The notes beneath the pieces are model-generated. The model saw only the letters and a list, made by a program, of their open reading frames with translations, did not search any database and had not been told where the DNA came from. A program made the position numbers and the translations under genes. Positions 17,902-26,701 of a stretch of 64,000 nucleotides of DNA are shown piece after piece; the first letter of the stretch is position 1; each line of letters begins with the position of its first letter. Source of the DNA: Hypericibacter terrae (lineage in GTDB: Bacteria; Pseudomonadota; Alphaproteobacteria; Dongiales; Dongiaceae); NCBI RefSeq assembly GCF_008728855.1, contig NZ_CP042906.1, forward strand, positions 3,038,001 to 3,102,000, given 5' to 3'.

Positions 17902-18891
17902 ATGCGCTATGTCCGCCTCGGCTCCACGGGCGTCAAGGTTTCACGCATCTGCCTCGGCTGCATGTCCTACGGCACCACGGAATGGCGGCCCTGGGTGCTC
18001 ACCGAGGATGCGGCGCGGCCCTTCATCCGGCGCGCCCTCGAACAGGGCATCAATTTCTTCGACACGGCCGATGTCTATTCCAGCGGCGTCAGCGAGGAGA
18101 TCCTCGGCCGCGCAATCCGCGACTTCGCCAAGCGCGACCAGGTGATCATCGCTTCGAAGGTCCACAGCGCGATGGGCGACGGCCCGAACGACAGGGGCCT
18201 GTCGCGGAAACACATCCTGGCCGGCGTCGAGGCCAGCCTGCGCCGCCTCGGCACCGACCATATCGACCTTTATCAGATCCATCGTTTCGATCCCGAGACG
18301 CCCATCGAGGAGACGGCGGAAGCGCTCGACATCCTGGTGCGCAGCGGCAAGGTCCGTTATATCGGCGCCTCCTCCATGTTCGCCTGGCAGTTCATGAAGG
18401 CGCTGGCGATCCAGGCCCGCGACGGCCTGGCCCGGTTCCAGACGATGCAGAACCATTACAACCTCGCCTATCGCGAGGAAGAGCGCGAGATGATGCCGCT
18501 CTGCGTCGATCAGGGCATCGGCGTCATCCCCTGGTCCCCGCTCGCCCGTGGGCGCCTCGCCGGCAGCAGAAGCACTGGCACGCCGCGCTCGACCACGGAC
18601 GAATATCAGAACCGGCTCTACAACAAGCAAGAAGTGCTCGATGCGCCGGTGATCGCGCGCTGCGCGGAGGTGGCCAGGGAACGGGGCGTGCCGCCGAGCC
18701 AGATCGCGCTCGCCTGGCTCCTGTCGAAGCCCGGTGTCGTGGCGCCCATCGTCGGCGCCACCAAGACGCATCATCTCGACGATGCGATCGCCGCTTCGGA
18801 GCTCACCCTGGCGCCGGAGGAAATCGGGCGGCTGGAAGAGCTCTACCAGCCGCACCCGATTGCCGGCCACAGCTACGGCGGCACTACCTGA
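17902..18891 (+). CDS. Aldo/keto reductase
   Basis: A 329-residue (beta/alpha)8 NADPH-dependent reductase. The catalytic tetrad is visible: Asp and Tyr in 'NFFDTADVYSSG', Lys in 'VIIASKVHS' and His in 'DLYQIHRFDPETP'. The C-terminal NADP-phosphate-binding part is 'PGVVAPIVGATKTHHLDDA'. It belongs to the YajO/GPR69-like group by its 'VRLGSTGVKVSRICLGCMSYG' opening (read as two short motifs, 'LGSTGVKVSRICLG' and 'CMSYG'). It reduces aldehydes or ketones in the cytoplasm. It overlaps the convergent phnN gene by 8 bp at its 3' end and stands as a single-gene unit. Confidence 0.92.
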   Translation: MRYVRLGSTGVKVSRICLGCMSYGTTEWRPWVLTEDAARPFIRRALEQGINFFDTADVYSSGVSEEILGRAIRDFAKRDQVIIASKVHSAMGDGPNDRGLSRKHILAGVEASLRRLGTDHIDLYQIHRFDPETPIEETAEALDILVRSGKVRYIGASSMFAWQFMKALAIQARDGLARFQTMQNHYNLAYREEEREMMPLCVDQGIGVIPWSPLARGRLAGSRSTGTPRSTTDEYQNRLYNKQEVLDAPVIARCAEVARERGVPPSQIALAWLLSKPGVVAPIVGATKTHHLDDAIAASELTLAPEEIGRLEELYQPHPIAGHSYGGTT

Positions 18892-19468
18892 CGGATTTCG
18901 GGGAAATTGCGCCGTCCGTCGCCGTCACCAGAGCCAGGAGCGCCGAGCCGGCCCGCTCGATCGCGCCGCTATTGTCGATCCGGATGACGCTCTCCGGCAG
19001 CGCGTCCAGCTCGTCGCGGGCCCTGAGCCGTTCGGCAATCTCGTTTTTCGATTCACGCTTTCTTGCAGCGAGCCGGCCGGCGATCAAGGCAGGCTCCGCC
19101 GTGATCAGCACCGGAACCAGATCGGGATAGGCTTCCAGCGCCTCGGGGAGATATTCGCGCGATCCGTTGACGACGACGTTGACGCCGCTGCGGCGCCAGA
19201 TGTCGATTTCACGGCCGATCGCGTAGGAGAATCCGTGGCTGCTCCAATGGAGCGCGAACCAGCCGACCCCGAGCCGGGCGCGGAACTCGGCTTCGCTGAG
19301 CGCGATATGGTTTTCGCCGGCCGCCTGGGGCGGCCGGGTGATATAGCGATGGGCCACGGCGACCTGGCGCGGATCGCCGGCCTGCCGGACGAAGCTCAGC
19401 AAGCTGTCCTTCCCGACACCCGACGCGCCCATGACATAGAAGAGCCGACCGGCGCTCTCGTTCGTCAT
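18884..19468 (-). CDS. phnN: Ribose 1,5-bisphosphate phosphokinase PhnN
   Basis: A 194-residue P-loop kinase related to guanylate kinase. The Walker A is '[15 protein letters not shown]' near residue 12, and '[17 protein letters not shown]' is the typical PhnN/Gmk-like lid segment. It phosphorylates ribose 1,5-bisphosphate to PRPP at the end of the C-P lyase pathway. The ATG at 19468 overlaps the upstream stop (ATGA), so it is the last gene of the phnGHIJKLM operon. Confidence 0.92.
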   Translation of the reverse strand: MTNESAGRLFYVMGASGVGKDSLLSFVRQAGDPRQVAVAHRYITRPPQAAGENHIALSEAEFRARLGVGWFALHWSSHGFSYAIGREIDIWRRSGVNVVVNGSREYLPEALEAYPDLVPVLITAEPALIAGRLAARKRESKNEIAERLRARDELDALPESVIRIDNSGAIERAGSALLALVTATDGAISPKSVR

Positions 19469-20097
19469 GCCGGCATTTCCGCCATGATCTCGGGCCTGCT
19501 GTATTTCTCCGCAAAGCGCGTCGCACCCAGCGTCCGGAAATCCTGCAGGCTGGCGCGCAATCTTGCCGGGCTCCAGTCCCACCAGGCGATGGCCTTGAGC
19601 CGCGCCTCGGTCGCCTCGTCGACGCGCCGGCGAAGGGGGCGCGCGGGATTGCCCGCGACGATCATGTAGTCGGGAACGTCCTTGGTGACGACCGAGCCGG
19701 CACCGATCGCGGCACCGGTGCCGACGCTGCGCCCCGGCAGCACGATCGCGTTATGACCGATCCAGACATCCGGGCCGATCAGGACCTTATGGGCCCGACG
19801 CCAGGCGAAGACCTCGGGATCGTCCGCATCGGCGAAATGATGAGAGCGGCTGCGGTAGGTGAAGTGATGGAGCGTGGCCCGCTCCATCGGATGATTGGTC
19901 GGATTGAGCCTCACGCCCGCGGCCAGGTTGCAGAACTTGCCGACATCGGCGTTGAAGATCTCCACATCGCGCGCCGTGTAGGACCAATCGCGAAAATCGA
20001 CCTCGAGCAGCTGGCTGCGCGGCCCCACATATGTCCAGGGGCCGAAGCGGCTGGTTTTGACGATGGCAGTCGGATGCAGCATGGGCGCCTCGGTCAT
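19465..20097 (-). CDS. Phosphonate-locus hexapeptide-repeat transferase
   Basis: A left-handed beta-helix acyltransferase, 210 residues from the ATG at 20097; an ATG at 20151 would add 18 residues, but the family usually starts near 'LHPTA' and a GAGGGG precedes 20097. Repeats and active-site region: '[17 protein letters not shown]', '[18 protein letters not shown]', '[19 protein letters not shown]' and '[20 protein letters not shown]'. This is the DapH/chloramphenicol acetyltransferase-like family repeatedly found in phn operons; the natural acceptor is not established. It is coupled to phnN by ATGA. Confidence 0.87.
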   Translation of the reverse strand: MTEAPMLHPTAIVKTSRFGPWTYVGPRSQLLEVDFRDWSYTARDVEIFNADVGKFCNLAAGVRLNPTNHPMERATLHHFTYRSRSHHFADADDPEVFAWRRAHKVLIGPDVWIGHNAIVLPGRSVGTGAAIGAGSVVTKDVPDYMIVAGNPARPLRRRVDEATEARLKAIAWWDWSPARLRASLQDFRTLGATRFAEKYSRPEIMAEMPA

Positions 20098-20154
20098 GCT
20101 GCGCCCCTCGCCCCAGGGATGCTCCGGCTGTCCCTGCTCGAGCGCGATCATGGC

Positions 20155-21297
20155 TCAGGCCACGCGTTCGCCCTGGCGCCACACGGCACGGACCAGGGGC
20201 AACCCGCCACGCTCGGCCACGCGAACCAGATCGGCGCGCAAGCCCGGCGCGATCCGGCCGCGATCGCTCAGCCCCATCGCGTCGGCGGGCCGTGTCGCCA
20301 CCATCCGGATGGCCGCCGGCAGGGAGTATCCGAGCTCCTCGACCAACCGGAATGCGGCCGGCAGCAGGCTTGTCGGCACGTAGTCCGAAGAAAGGATATC
20401 GACCAGCCCATCGCGTGCCAGGTCGATCGCCGAGATGTTGCCCGAATGTGAACCGCCGCGCACGACGTTGGGGGCGCCGCTGAGGATGCCGATGCCATGC
20501 TCCCGCAACGCCAGGGCTGCCACCTGGGTCGTGGGAAATTCAGCGACGACGGCGCCCGCGGCTGCGGCCTCTTCCGCATGCTGCACGGTCGCATCGTCGT
20601 GGCTCGCCAGCTTCAGGCCGCGCTCTCGCACCAGTTCGATCACCGCCGCCCGATTGTTGTCGCCGTGAAAGGCGCGGTCGTTCAGGCAGCGCTGGACGAA
20701 GCTCGCGAGATCCGCATCGCTCATCTGATACTTGCCCTTATAGTAGGACTCGTACTGCGCCAAGGTCGCGAACTGGCGCTGTCCCGGCGTGTGGTCCATC
20801 AACGACACCAGCTTCAGGCAGGGATGCTGCGCCAGCCGCTCCAGGTGGGCGGGCAACTCGCCATGCGAGATCTCGCAGCGCAGATGCAGGAAATGCGCGA
20901 CCCGCAGCATGTTCTCGCGCTGGCATTCCTCCAGCCCCGCGGCCATCGCCGTCAGGGTCTCGATCCGGTCGCTTTCGCGATGGATATCGCCGATCGCCAC
21001 CGAATCGAAGACCGTGGTGATGCCGGCGGTCGCGATCTGAGCGTCGTGCGCCACCACAGCCGAACGCGCCGGCCAATGGACCCGCGGCCGCGGCGCGATA
21101 TGCTTGTCGAGATTGTCGGTGTGAAGCTCGACCATGCCCGGAATGACATAATCGCCCTCGCAGTCGATGGCGCTTTCCAGCCGGCTGACGCCTTCCTCGA
21201 TCTCGACGATCCTGCCGTCGCGGATGACCAGGGTCCCGTCGAGGATCTCGTCGGGAAGAACCAAGCAGGCGTTCGTCAGGATGGTTTCGGTGTTCAT
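20155..21297 (-). CDS. phnM: Alpha-D-ribose 1-methylphosphonate 5-triphosphate diphosphatase PhnM
   Basis: A 380-residue amidohydrolase-superfamily enzyme. The metal-binding 'GMVELHTDNLDKHIAPRP' near residues 55-72 and 'LKLASHDDATVQHAEEA' plus 'GILSGAPNVVRGGSHSGN' are diagnostic of PhnM. It removes pyrophosphate from the ribose-phosphonate triphosphate to give the PhnJ substrate. Its ATG overlaps the phnL stop (ATGA). Confidence 0.95.
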   Translation of the reverse strand: MNTETILTNACLVLPDEILDGTLVIRDGRIVEIEEGVSRLESAIDCEGDYVIPGMVELHTDNLDKHIAPRPRVHWPARSAVVAHDAQIATAGITTVFDSVAIGDIHRESDRIETLTAMAAGLEECQRENMLRVAHFLHLRCEISHGELPAHLERLAQHPCLKLVSLMDHTPGQRQFATLAQYESYYKGKYQMSDADLASFVQRCLNDRAFHGDNNRAAVIELVRERGLKLASHDDATVQHAEEAAAAGAVVAEFPTTQVAALALREHGIGILSGAPNVVRGGSHSGNISAIDLARDGLVDILSSDYVPTSLLPAAFRLVEELGYSLPAAIRMVATRPADAMGLSDRGRIAPGLRADLVRVAERGGLPLVRAVWRQGERVA

Positions 21298-22007
21298 GCG
21301 GCCAACTGTCTGGGCGGAAGGCTGTAATATCGGGTCGCCAGGGCCGCGCGCGCATCGGGATCGTGGCAGATGGCGACGATGGCGGTGCCAGCAGCGCGAG
21401 CTTCGTGCAGTAATGTGACAACAATGCCGCGGTTCGCGGCATCGAGCGAGGCCGTCGGCTCGTCGACCAGCAGGATCGGGTGAGCCGCCAGCAGGCCGCG
21501 CGCGATATTGACGCGCTGCTGTTCGCCGCCGGAGAAGGTCACGGGCGACAGGGACCAGAGCCGCCGCGGCAGGGCCAGACGGTCCAGCAGCTCAGCCGCG
21601 CGCTCGCGGGCCTCCTGGCCGTCGATGCCCCGCGCCCGCAGCGGCTCGGCCACCACGTCCAGGGTCGGCACCCGTGGAATCACGCGCAGGAACTGGCTGA
21701 TATAGCCCAATGTCCGCCGGCGCAGTTCGAGCGCCAGCCGTGGGCTCGCCGTCGCCAGATCGACCCGGTCGCCTTCATGGCGAACCAGGATGGCGCCTTC
21801 GTCGGCGCGGTAATTGCCATAGAGCGTCCGCATCAGCGTGCTCTTGCCGGCGCCGGAAGGGCCGTCGAGAACGACGCACTCCCCCGCACCGACCGACAGA
21901 TTGATGTCCGAGAGGACGATCAGCCTGACTTCGCCCTGGACATGAAGCGTGAAGCTCTTGGCCAGGTCGCGGGTCTCGATCATGGCTTCGCGATTGTCCT
22001 GGGTCAT
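21294..22007 (-). CDS. phnL: Phosphonate C-P lyase system ATP-binding protein PhnL
   Basis: A 237-residue ABC-type ATPase. Walker A 'LDGPSGAGKSTLMRTLYG', signature 'VTFSGGEQQRVNIARG' and Walker B 'HPILLVDEPTASLDAANR' are intact. PhnL is a non-transport ABC protein associated with the C-P lyase core complex. The ATG at 22007 overlaps the phnK stop by 4 bp; the longer open frame upstream lies inside phnK and is not coding. Confidence 0.95.
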   Translation of the reverse strand: MTQDNREAMIETRDLAKSFTLHVQGEVRLIVLSDINLSVGAGECVVLDGPSGAGKSTLMRTLYGNYRADEGAILVRHEGDRVDLATASPRLALELRRRTLGYISQFLRVIPRVPTLDVVAEPLRARGIDGQEARERAAELLDRLALPRRLWSLSPVTFSGGEQQRVNIARGLLAAHPILLVDEPTASLDAANRGIVVTLLHEARAAGTAIVAICHDPDARAALATRYYSLPPRQLAA

Positions 22008-22792
22008 ATCGGCAACACCGAGGAAACCAGCAATTGCGTGTAGGGCTCGTGCGGGTCGTCCAGCACCTGGTCGGTCAGGCCGGTTTCGACGATGCGCCCA
22101 TCCTGCATCACCATGAGGCGATGGGCCAGCAGCCGGGCCACACCCAGATCGTGGGTCACCAGGATCACGGCCAAACCGAGATCGGCGACAAGCTGACGGA
22201 TCAGATCGAGCAGCCGGGCTTGGACCGAGACGTCGAGGCCGCCGGTCGGCTCGTCCATCAGCACCAGCCGCGGCTTGGTCACCAGGTTGCGGGCGATCTG
22301 CAGGCGCTGCTGCATCCCGCCGGAAAAGCGGCGAGGATTCTCGTCGATCCGCGAGGGATCGATTTCGACCCGCCCGAGCCACTCCGCGGCCATCGACCGG
22401 ATCGTTCCGTAATGGCGCATGCCGGCACGCATCAGCGGCTCGCCGATATTACCGCCGGCGCTGATGTCGAGCCGAAGCCCGTCGCGCGGGTTCTGATGCA
22501 CAAAGCCCATATCGTTGCCGAGGCGCCGGCGCCGCTCGGCCTCGGAGATCGCCGCGAGGTCGACCTTGGTGCCGTCGCGCGTCTCGAACCAGACGCGGCC
22601 TTCGCTGGGCGTCACATGCCCGGCGATGCAGCCCAGCAAGGTGGTCTTGCCGGAACCGGATTCGCCGACCACGCCCAACACTTCGCCCGGCCAGAGCGAG
22701 AAGCCGATATCGCGGCAGGCCACGCGCGTGCCGAAGCGCTTACTCAGGCCTTCGACCGTCAGCAACGGCTCGTCCGTGATCGACGTCATCAT
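22004..22792 (-). CDS. phnK: Phosphonate C-P lyase system ATP-binding protein PhnK
   Basis: A 262-residue ABC ATPase of the dipeptide/oligopeptide-transporter-like subgroup. Walker A 'VVGESGSGKTTLLGC', signature 'RRFSGGMQQRLQIARN' and Walker B 'PRLVLMDEPTGGLDVSV' are present, with 'FVHQNPRDGLRLDISAGGN', a PhnK hallmark. PhnK docks on the PhnGHIJ core and supports turnover. The start codon overlaps the phnJ stop (ATGA). Confidence 0.95.
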   Translation of the reverse strand: MMTSITDEPLLTVEGLSKRFGTRVACRDIGFSLWPGEVLGVVGESGSGKTTLLGCIAGHVTPSEGRVWFETRDGTKVDLAAISEAERRRRLGNDMGFVHQNPRDGLRLDISAGGNIGEPLMRAGMRHYGTIRSMAAEWLGRVEIDPSRIDENPRRFSGGMQQRLQIARNLVTKPRLVLMDEPTGGLDVSVQARLLDLIRQLVADLGLAVILVTHDLGVARLLAHRLMVMQDGRIVETGLTDQVLDDPHEPYTQLLVSSVLPI

Positions 22793-23634
22793 TCGGCCGC
22801 CTGCGGCTCAAGCCGGCTGTTGCAATAGTCGGTGTCGGAACAGATGAAGCGCCGGCCGCCGCGGTCGTCGACCACGATCTCGTCGAGATAGCTGTCATCG
22901 GCGCCGCAACGCGCGCAGCGGCAGGACCAGCGCTCCACGGCGAAGGGATGATCGGCGAAGTCGAGGCTCTTGACCGGGGTGAAGGGCGGCACGGCATAGA
23001 TGCGCTTCTCGCGGCCCGCGCCGAAGAGCTGCAGGGCCGGCGAACGGTCGAGCTTGGGATTGTCGAGCCGCGGGATCGGCGACGGCGACATCAGATAGCG
23101 GCCATTGACCTGGACCGGATAGTCATAGGCCGTGGTCACCCGGCCGAAACGCGCAATATCTTCATAGAGCTTGAGATGCATGGCGCCGTAGTCGGCCAGC
23201 GCATGCATGCGCCGCGTCTGGGTCTCGCGCGGCTCCAGCCAGCGCAGGGGCTCCGGGATCGGCACCTGGAACACCATGATCTGGCCATGCTGCAGCGGCG
23301 TCTCCGGAATGCGATGCCGGGTCTGGATGATGCTGGCCTCGGCCGTGCGCGTCGTGGTGGCGACGCCCGCGGTGCGGGCGAAGAACTTGCGGATGCTGAC
23401 GGCGTTGGTCGTGTCGTCGGCACCCTGGTCGATCACCTTGAGCCGGTCCTGGCGGCCGACGATGGAGGCCGTCACCTGGATGCCGCCGGTGCCCCAGCCA
23501 TAGGGCAAGGGCATCTCGCGGCCCGCGAACGGCACCTGATATCCCGGGATCGCGACGGCCTTGAGCAGGGCGCGCCGGATCATCCGCTTGGTCTGCTCGT
23601 CCAGATAGGCGAAATTGTATTCGGCCGCGCTCAT
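22789..23634 (-). CDS. phnJ: Alpha-D-ribose 1-methylphosphonate 5-phosphate C-P lyase PhnJ
   Basis: A 281-residue radical-SAM-type enzyme that breaks the carbon-phosphorus bond. The iron-sulfur cysteines are at the C-terminus as 'WSCRCARCGADDSY' and 'FICSDTDYCNSRL', preserving the C-X2-C...C-X5-C spacing of PhnJ. The N-terminus 'YNFAYLDEQTKRMIRRALLK' is typical. The ATG at 23634 overlaps the phnI stop; sequence upstream in the same frame belongs to phnI in another frame. Confidence 0.96.
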   Translation of the reverse strand: MSAAEYNFAYLDEQTKRMIRRALLKAVAIPGYQVPFAGREMPLPYGWGTGGIQVTASIVGRQDRLKVIDQGADDTTNAVSIRKFFARTAGVATTTRTAEASIIQTRHRIPETPLQHGQIMVFQVPIPEPLRWLEPRETQTRRMHALADYGAMHLKLYEDIARFGRVTTAYDYPVQVNGRYLMSPSPIPRLDNPKLDRSPALQLFGAGREKRIYAVPPFTPVKSLDFADHPFAVERWSCRCARCGADDSYLDEIVVDDRGGRRFICSDTDYCNSRLEPQAAE

Positions 23635-24725
23635 TCCGCCGCCTCCTGGCGCGCGTCCTCGGCGCGCATCCGGCGCACGATGTCGAGCTCGGCCTGGAAA
23701 TCGACATAATGCGGCAGCTTCAGATGCTGCACGAAGCCGGAAGCTTCGACATTGTCGGCATGGCTCAGCACGAACTCCTCGTCCTGGGCCGGCGCCGTCA
23801 CCGCCTCCTCGAACTCGGCCGCCCGCAGGCTGCGGTCGACCAGCGCCATGGCCATCGCCTTGCGCTCGCACCGCCCGAACACCAGGCCATAGCCGCGGGT
23901 GAATTGCGGGGGCTGCGTGGCCGAGCCCTTGAACTGATTCACCAGTTGGCACTCGGTCACCTCGATCTCGCCGATCGCGACCGCGAAGCCCAGCTCCTCC
24001 GGCACGATCTCGACCGTCACGCGACCGCTGCGGATCTCGCCGGCGAAAGGATGGTTCCGGCCGTAGCCGCGCTGGGTCGAATAGGCAAGGCTCAGGAGGA
24101 AACCTTCGTCGCCGCGCGCCAGCGCCTGCAGCCGCACGTCGCGCGTCGCCGGATATTGCGGCGGATCGCGGGTGATGTCTCCGACTGGAAGATCGGGCCT
24201 CGGACGCTCCGGCTCGAGCAAGCCTTCCTGTTCGAGCCAGCCCATCACCGGCGGTACCGCCGCCGGCGCAATCGGCGGCGAGACCGCGGCGTCGGATTCG
24301 GCGCCGGCGGAGGCGCCATTGCCGTCCAACTCGAAATCAAGCAGCCGGTGGGTGTAGTCGAAGGTGGGCCCGAGGAACTGACCGCCCGGCACGTCCTTGA
24401 AGATCGCCGAGATGCGGCGATCGGTGGCCATCTGCGCGGTGTCGATCGGCTCGCCGACGGCGAAGCGCGGCAAAGTCGTGCGGTAAGCCCGCAACAGAAA
24501 GATCGCCTCGACCATGTCGCCCGCAGCCTGCTTGATGGCGAGAGCCGCCAGCCGCCGGTCGTAGAGCGCGCCTTCGGCCATGACGCGATCGACCGCCAGG
24601 CGCAGTTGCCCCTCGATCTGGTCGATGGTCAGCGCCGGAATTGCCGGGTCGCCCCGCCGATCCTGTTCCAGGAGGCGGTGCGCGGCCTCGATGGCGGCTT
24701 CGCCGCCCTTGACGGCTACATACAT
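23631..24725 (-). CDS. phnI: Carbon-phosphorus lyase complex subunit PhnI
   Basis: A 364-residue core subunit starting 'MYVAVKGGEAAIEAAHRLL' and containing 'FLLSLAYSTQRGYGRNHPF' and 'GRCERKAMAMALVDRSL', all characteristic of PhnI. With PhnG, H, J and L it converts phosphonate plus ATP to the ribose-phosphonate triphosphate. The start codon lies inside the end of phnH (10-bp overlap). Confidence 0.96.
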   Translation of the reverse strand: MYVAVKGGEAAIEAAHRLLEQDRRGDPAIPALTIDQIEGQLRLAVDRVMAEGALYDRRLAALAIKQAAGDMVEAIFLLRAYRTTLPRFAVGEPIDTAQMATDRRISAIFKDVPGGQFLGPTFDYTHRLLDFELDGNGASAGAESDAAVSPPIAPAAVPPVMGWLEQEGLLEPERPRPDLPVGDITRDPPQYPATRDVRLQALARGDEGFLLSLAYSTQRGYGRNHPFAGEIRSGRVTVEIVPEELGFAVAIGEIEVTECQLVNQFKGSATQPPQFTRGYGLVFGRCERKAMAMALVDRSLRAAEFEEAVTAPAQDEEFVLSHADNVEASGFVQHLKLPHYVDFQAELDIVRRMRAEDARQEAAE

Positions 24726-25366
24726 AAAATCTCCAAGGCGGTGCTGCGCGGCAGGCCGACGATCCGGTTGCCGCAGGCGATCAGGACATCGACGCCGCAG
24801 GGGAACTGCGCATGATTGACGGCCCACTCGGCGACAAAGCCCTTGGGCAGCCCCTCGATGGTCAGATAGCGCCGGGTCGGAATGCCGGGACCTGAAAACC
24901 CGATCTGGCCGCCCGAGGCGAGCCTGCTGGCCTCGATGATCAGGGTCGCGGAGCGGTCGGGATAGTCGAGGCTGCCGGGGTCGAACGACGGCAATCCCGG
25001 GCCGGCCGCCGGATCGGCAAGGAGTGCGAAACGCGCGGCGCCGTGGGTATCGGCGAGCGGCGCGCCGGTATGAAACCCAAGGAAGGTCGCGACCGACGCG
25101 GCCGTCCGATCGAGCCAGATCGGCGTGTCGCCATCGGCCAGCGCCAGAATGAGCCCGAGTGCTGCCGGCCCGACGCCGGCGCCCAGCTGACGACAGGTCG
25201 CCTCGAGCGAAACCGGAACCTCCAGCACGCGTCCCGGCTCGCTGAGTGCGGTCAGGGCACAGCGGAAAATGCGCTGCGAATCGTGGATGGGATCGGGCAA
25301 TCCCGGCGCCAGCGCGCCCTTGCGGGACGCCATTCCCGAAACGGTCGCCGATCGCAGATCAGTCAT
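24716..25366 (-). CDS. phnH: Phosphonate C-P lyase system protein PhnH
   Basis: A 216-residue core-complex subunit. Recognisable segments are 'GLPDPIHDSQRIFRCALTAL' (N-terminal), 'PIWLDRTAASVATFLGFHTG' and the C-terminal 'NHAQFPCGVDVLIACGNRIV'. Overlaps phnG by 8 bp and phnI by 10 bp, showing translational coupling. PhnH is structural/PLP-transferase-like with no known independent activity. Confidence 0.94.
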   Translation of the reverse strand: MTDLRSATVSGMASRKGALAPGLPDPIHDSQRIFRCALTALSEPGRVLEVPVSLEATCRQLGAGVGPAALGLILALADGDTPIWLDRTAASVATFLGFHTGAPLADTHGAARFALLADPAAGPGLPSFDPGSLDYPDRSATLIIEASRLASGGQIGFSGPGIPTRRYLTIEGLPKGFVAEWAVNHAQFPCGVDVLIACGNRIVGLPRSTALEILCM

Positions 25367-25838
25367 CGCCGCGCACCATGGTCGTGAAATCCACCCGGGT
25401 CGCCGCGACATCGGCCGCCCGGTGCCCTCGCCTTTGGCTCCCAGCCTGCTCGATGGTCGCCAGCAGTCGGGCCAGCGGTCCGGTGCGGATCGTGTCGTCC
25501 TGCAGCAGAGCGTCGAACAGGGCCGCCAGCTCGGCGTGACGCGGCGCGCGGCCGGCGACATAGCCGAAACCGACCCCGGCGCGCGGCGCCTCGAGCATCA
25601 CGGCGGCGCGCGTGACGGTCATTTCGCCCAGATTGAAAGGCTGGCCCGTGCCGCCGGCCCGGCCCCGCAGCATGACCAACCCGGTTTCGACCGGACGCAG
25701 CCAACGATAGGACGGCGGCGGCGCCACATCGCGCCATGCCTCTTCCAAGTCCGCAGGGTCGGCCTGGCTCAGCAGGGCCATCCAGCGGGAGCGGTCGGTG
25801 ACGGCGGAATCGGACGTTGCCATGGCCGCCATATTCAT
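25359..25838 (-). CDS. phnG: Phosphonate C-P lyase system protein PhnG
   Basis: A 159-residue core subunit with 'RWMALLSQADPADLEEAW', 'GLVMLRGRAGGTGQPFNLGE' and 'GYVAGRAPRHAELAALFDAL', as in PhnG. First gene of the phnGHIJKLM-x-N operon. The ATG at 25838 abuts and partly overlaps the ATGTCTAGA motif thought to bind PhnF; an internal ATG at 25823 ('MATSDSAVTDRS') is an alternative start that would leave the operator outside the gene. Neither start has an obvious ribosome binding site. Confidence 0.93.
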   Translation of the reverse strand: MNMAAMATSDSAVTDRSRWMALLSQADPADLEEAWRDVAPPPSYRWLRPVETGLVMLRGRAGGTGQPFNLGEMTVTRAAVMLEAPRAGVGFGYVAGRAPRHAELAALFDALLQDDTIRTGPLARLLATIEQAGSQRRGHRAADVAATRVDFTTMVRGDD

Positions 25839-25852
25839 CTAGACATCTATAC
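25838..25852. promoter_or_regulatory. Candidate PhnF operator at phnG/phnF divergent promoter
   Basis: On the plus strand the site reads TCTAGACATCTATAC; on the minus strand GTATAGATGTCTAGA. The 9-mer ATGTCTAGA recurs upstream of phnC (29488-29500), the other phn promoter. A TTGACA hexamer (minus strand, 25859-25854) lies directly beside it. Assignment to PhnF is inferred from position and recurrence. Confidence 0.5.
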
Positions 25853-25913
25853 TTGTCAACCAATCTTGCGGCCCGTCGCCGAATCGGGCTGTGTGTCGGC
25901 GAGGGCCATTCGC

Positions 25914-26681
25914 ATGGAGTCGGAAGTGGCGATGAAGGAAGCGATCGCGCGCGGCCGAGGTGTCACGGTTTGGCGACAGATCGCGGAAACCTTGAGTGCG
26001 GACCTGAAGGCGGGCCGCCTCAAGGCGGGGGATCGGCTGCCCACCGAGCTCGAGCTGGCCGACCGTTTCCGGGTCAATCGCCACACGGTTCGTCGCGCGG
26101 TCGCGACCTTGGCCGAGCAGGGCATCCTGCGCATCGAGCAGGGTCGCGGCACCTTCGTGAACGACAAAACGATCGATTACGTGCTGGGCCGGCGCACCCG
26201 CTTCAGCAGCAATCTCCTGGCCCAGGGCCGCGAGCCGGGCCATCGGCTGATCTCCGCCGAAAAGGCGACGGTCTCCGGCAGCATCGCGGCCGACCTCAAG
26301 CTGCGCGACGGCGCCGCCGTGATGCGGATCGAGACGCTGAGCATCGCCGACGGCGCCCCCATGGGCTATGGCGTGCATGAGTTCCCCCTGCCCCGCTTCG
26401 CTGGCATCGACGAGGCCTATCGGCGGCTGGGGTCGCTCACCGCGGCGCTCGAAGAGCTCGGTGTGGGCGACTACACCCGCAAGGTAACGCGGATCCTGGC
26501 GCGGCTGCCGAGTGCGCGCGAGGCCGGGTTTCTGGAGCAGACGGTCAGCCGCCCGATCCTTCAGGCCGAAGCCGTCAATGTCGACGCCAAGGGCAAACCC
26601 ACCCATCACAGCCTCGCGGTCTTTGCCGGCGATCGCGTCCAGATGATCGTTCGGCCCGAAGATCTGCTCGCCGGCGTCTGA
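25914..26681 (+). CDS. phnF: Phosphonate metabolism transcriptional regulator PhnF (GntR/HutC family)
   Basis: A 255-residue GntR regulator. Residues about 20-80 hold the winged helix-turn-helix ('LPTELELADRFRVNRHTVRR', 'GILRIEQGRGTFV') and residues about 95-250 a UTRA effector domain ('MRIETLSIADGAPMGYGVHE', 'ILQAEAVNVDAKGKPTHHSL'). Transcribed divergently from phnG with 75 bp between starts and convergent with phnE. Expected to repress the phn operons in the absence of a phosphonate-derived or phosphate signal. The ATG at 25914 is chosen; an ATG at 25932 is also possible. Confidence 0.93.
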   Translation: MESEVAMKEAIARGRGVTVWRQIAETLSADLKAGRLKAGDRLPTELELADRFRVNRHTVRRAVATLAEQGILRIEQGRGTFVNDKTIDYVLGRRTRFSSNLLAQGREPGHRLISAEKATVSGSIAADLKLRDGAAVMRIETLSIADGAPMGYGVHEFPLPRFAGIDEAYRRLGSLTAALEELGVGDYTRKVTRILARLPSAREAGFLEQTVSRPILQAEAVNVDAKGKPTHHSLAVFAGDRVQMIVRPEDLLAGV

Positions 26682-26701
26682 GCCCGCGACGCGCGCCCGC
26701 G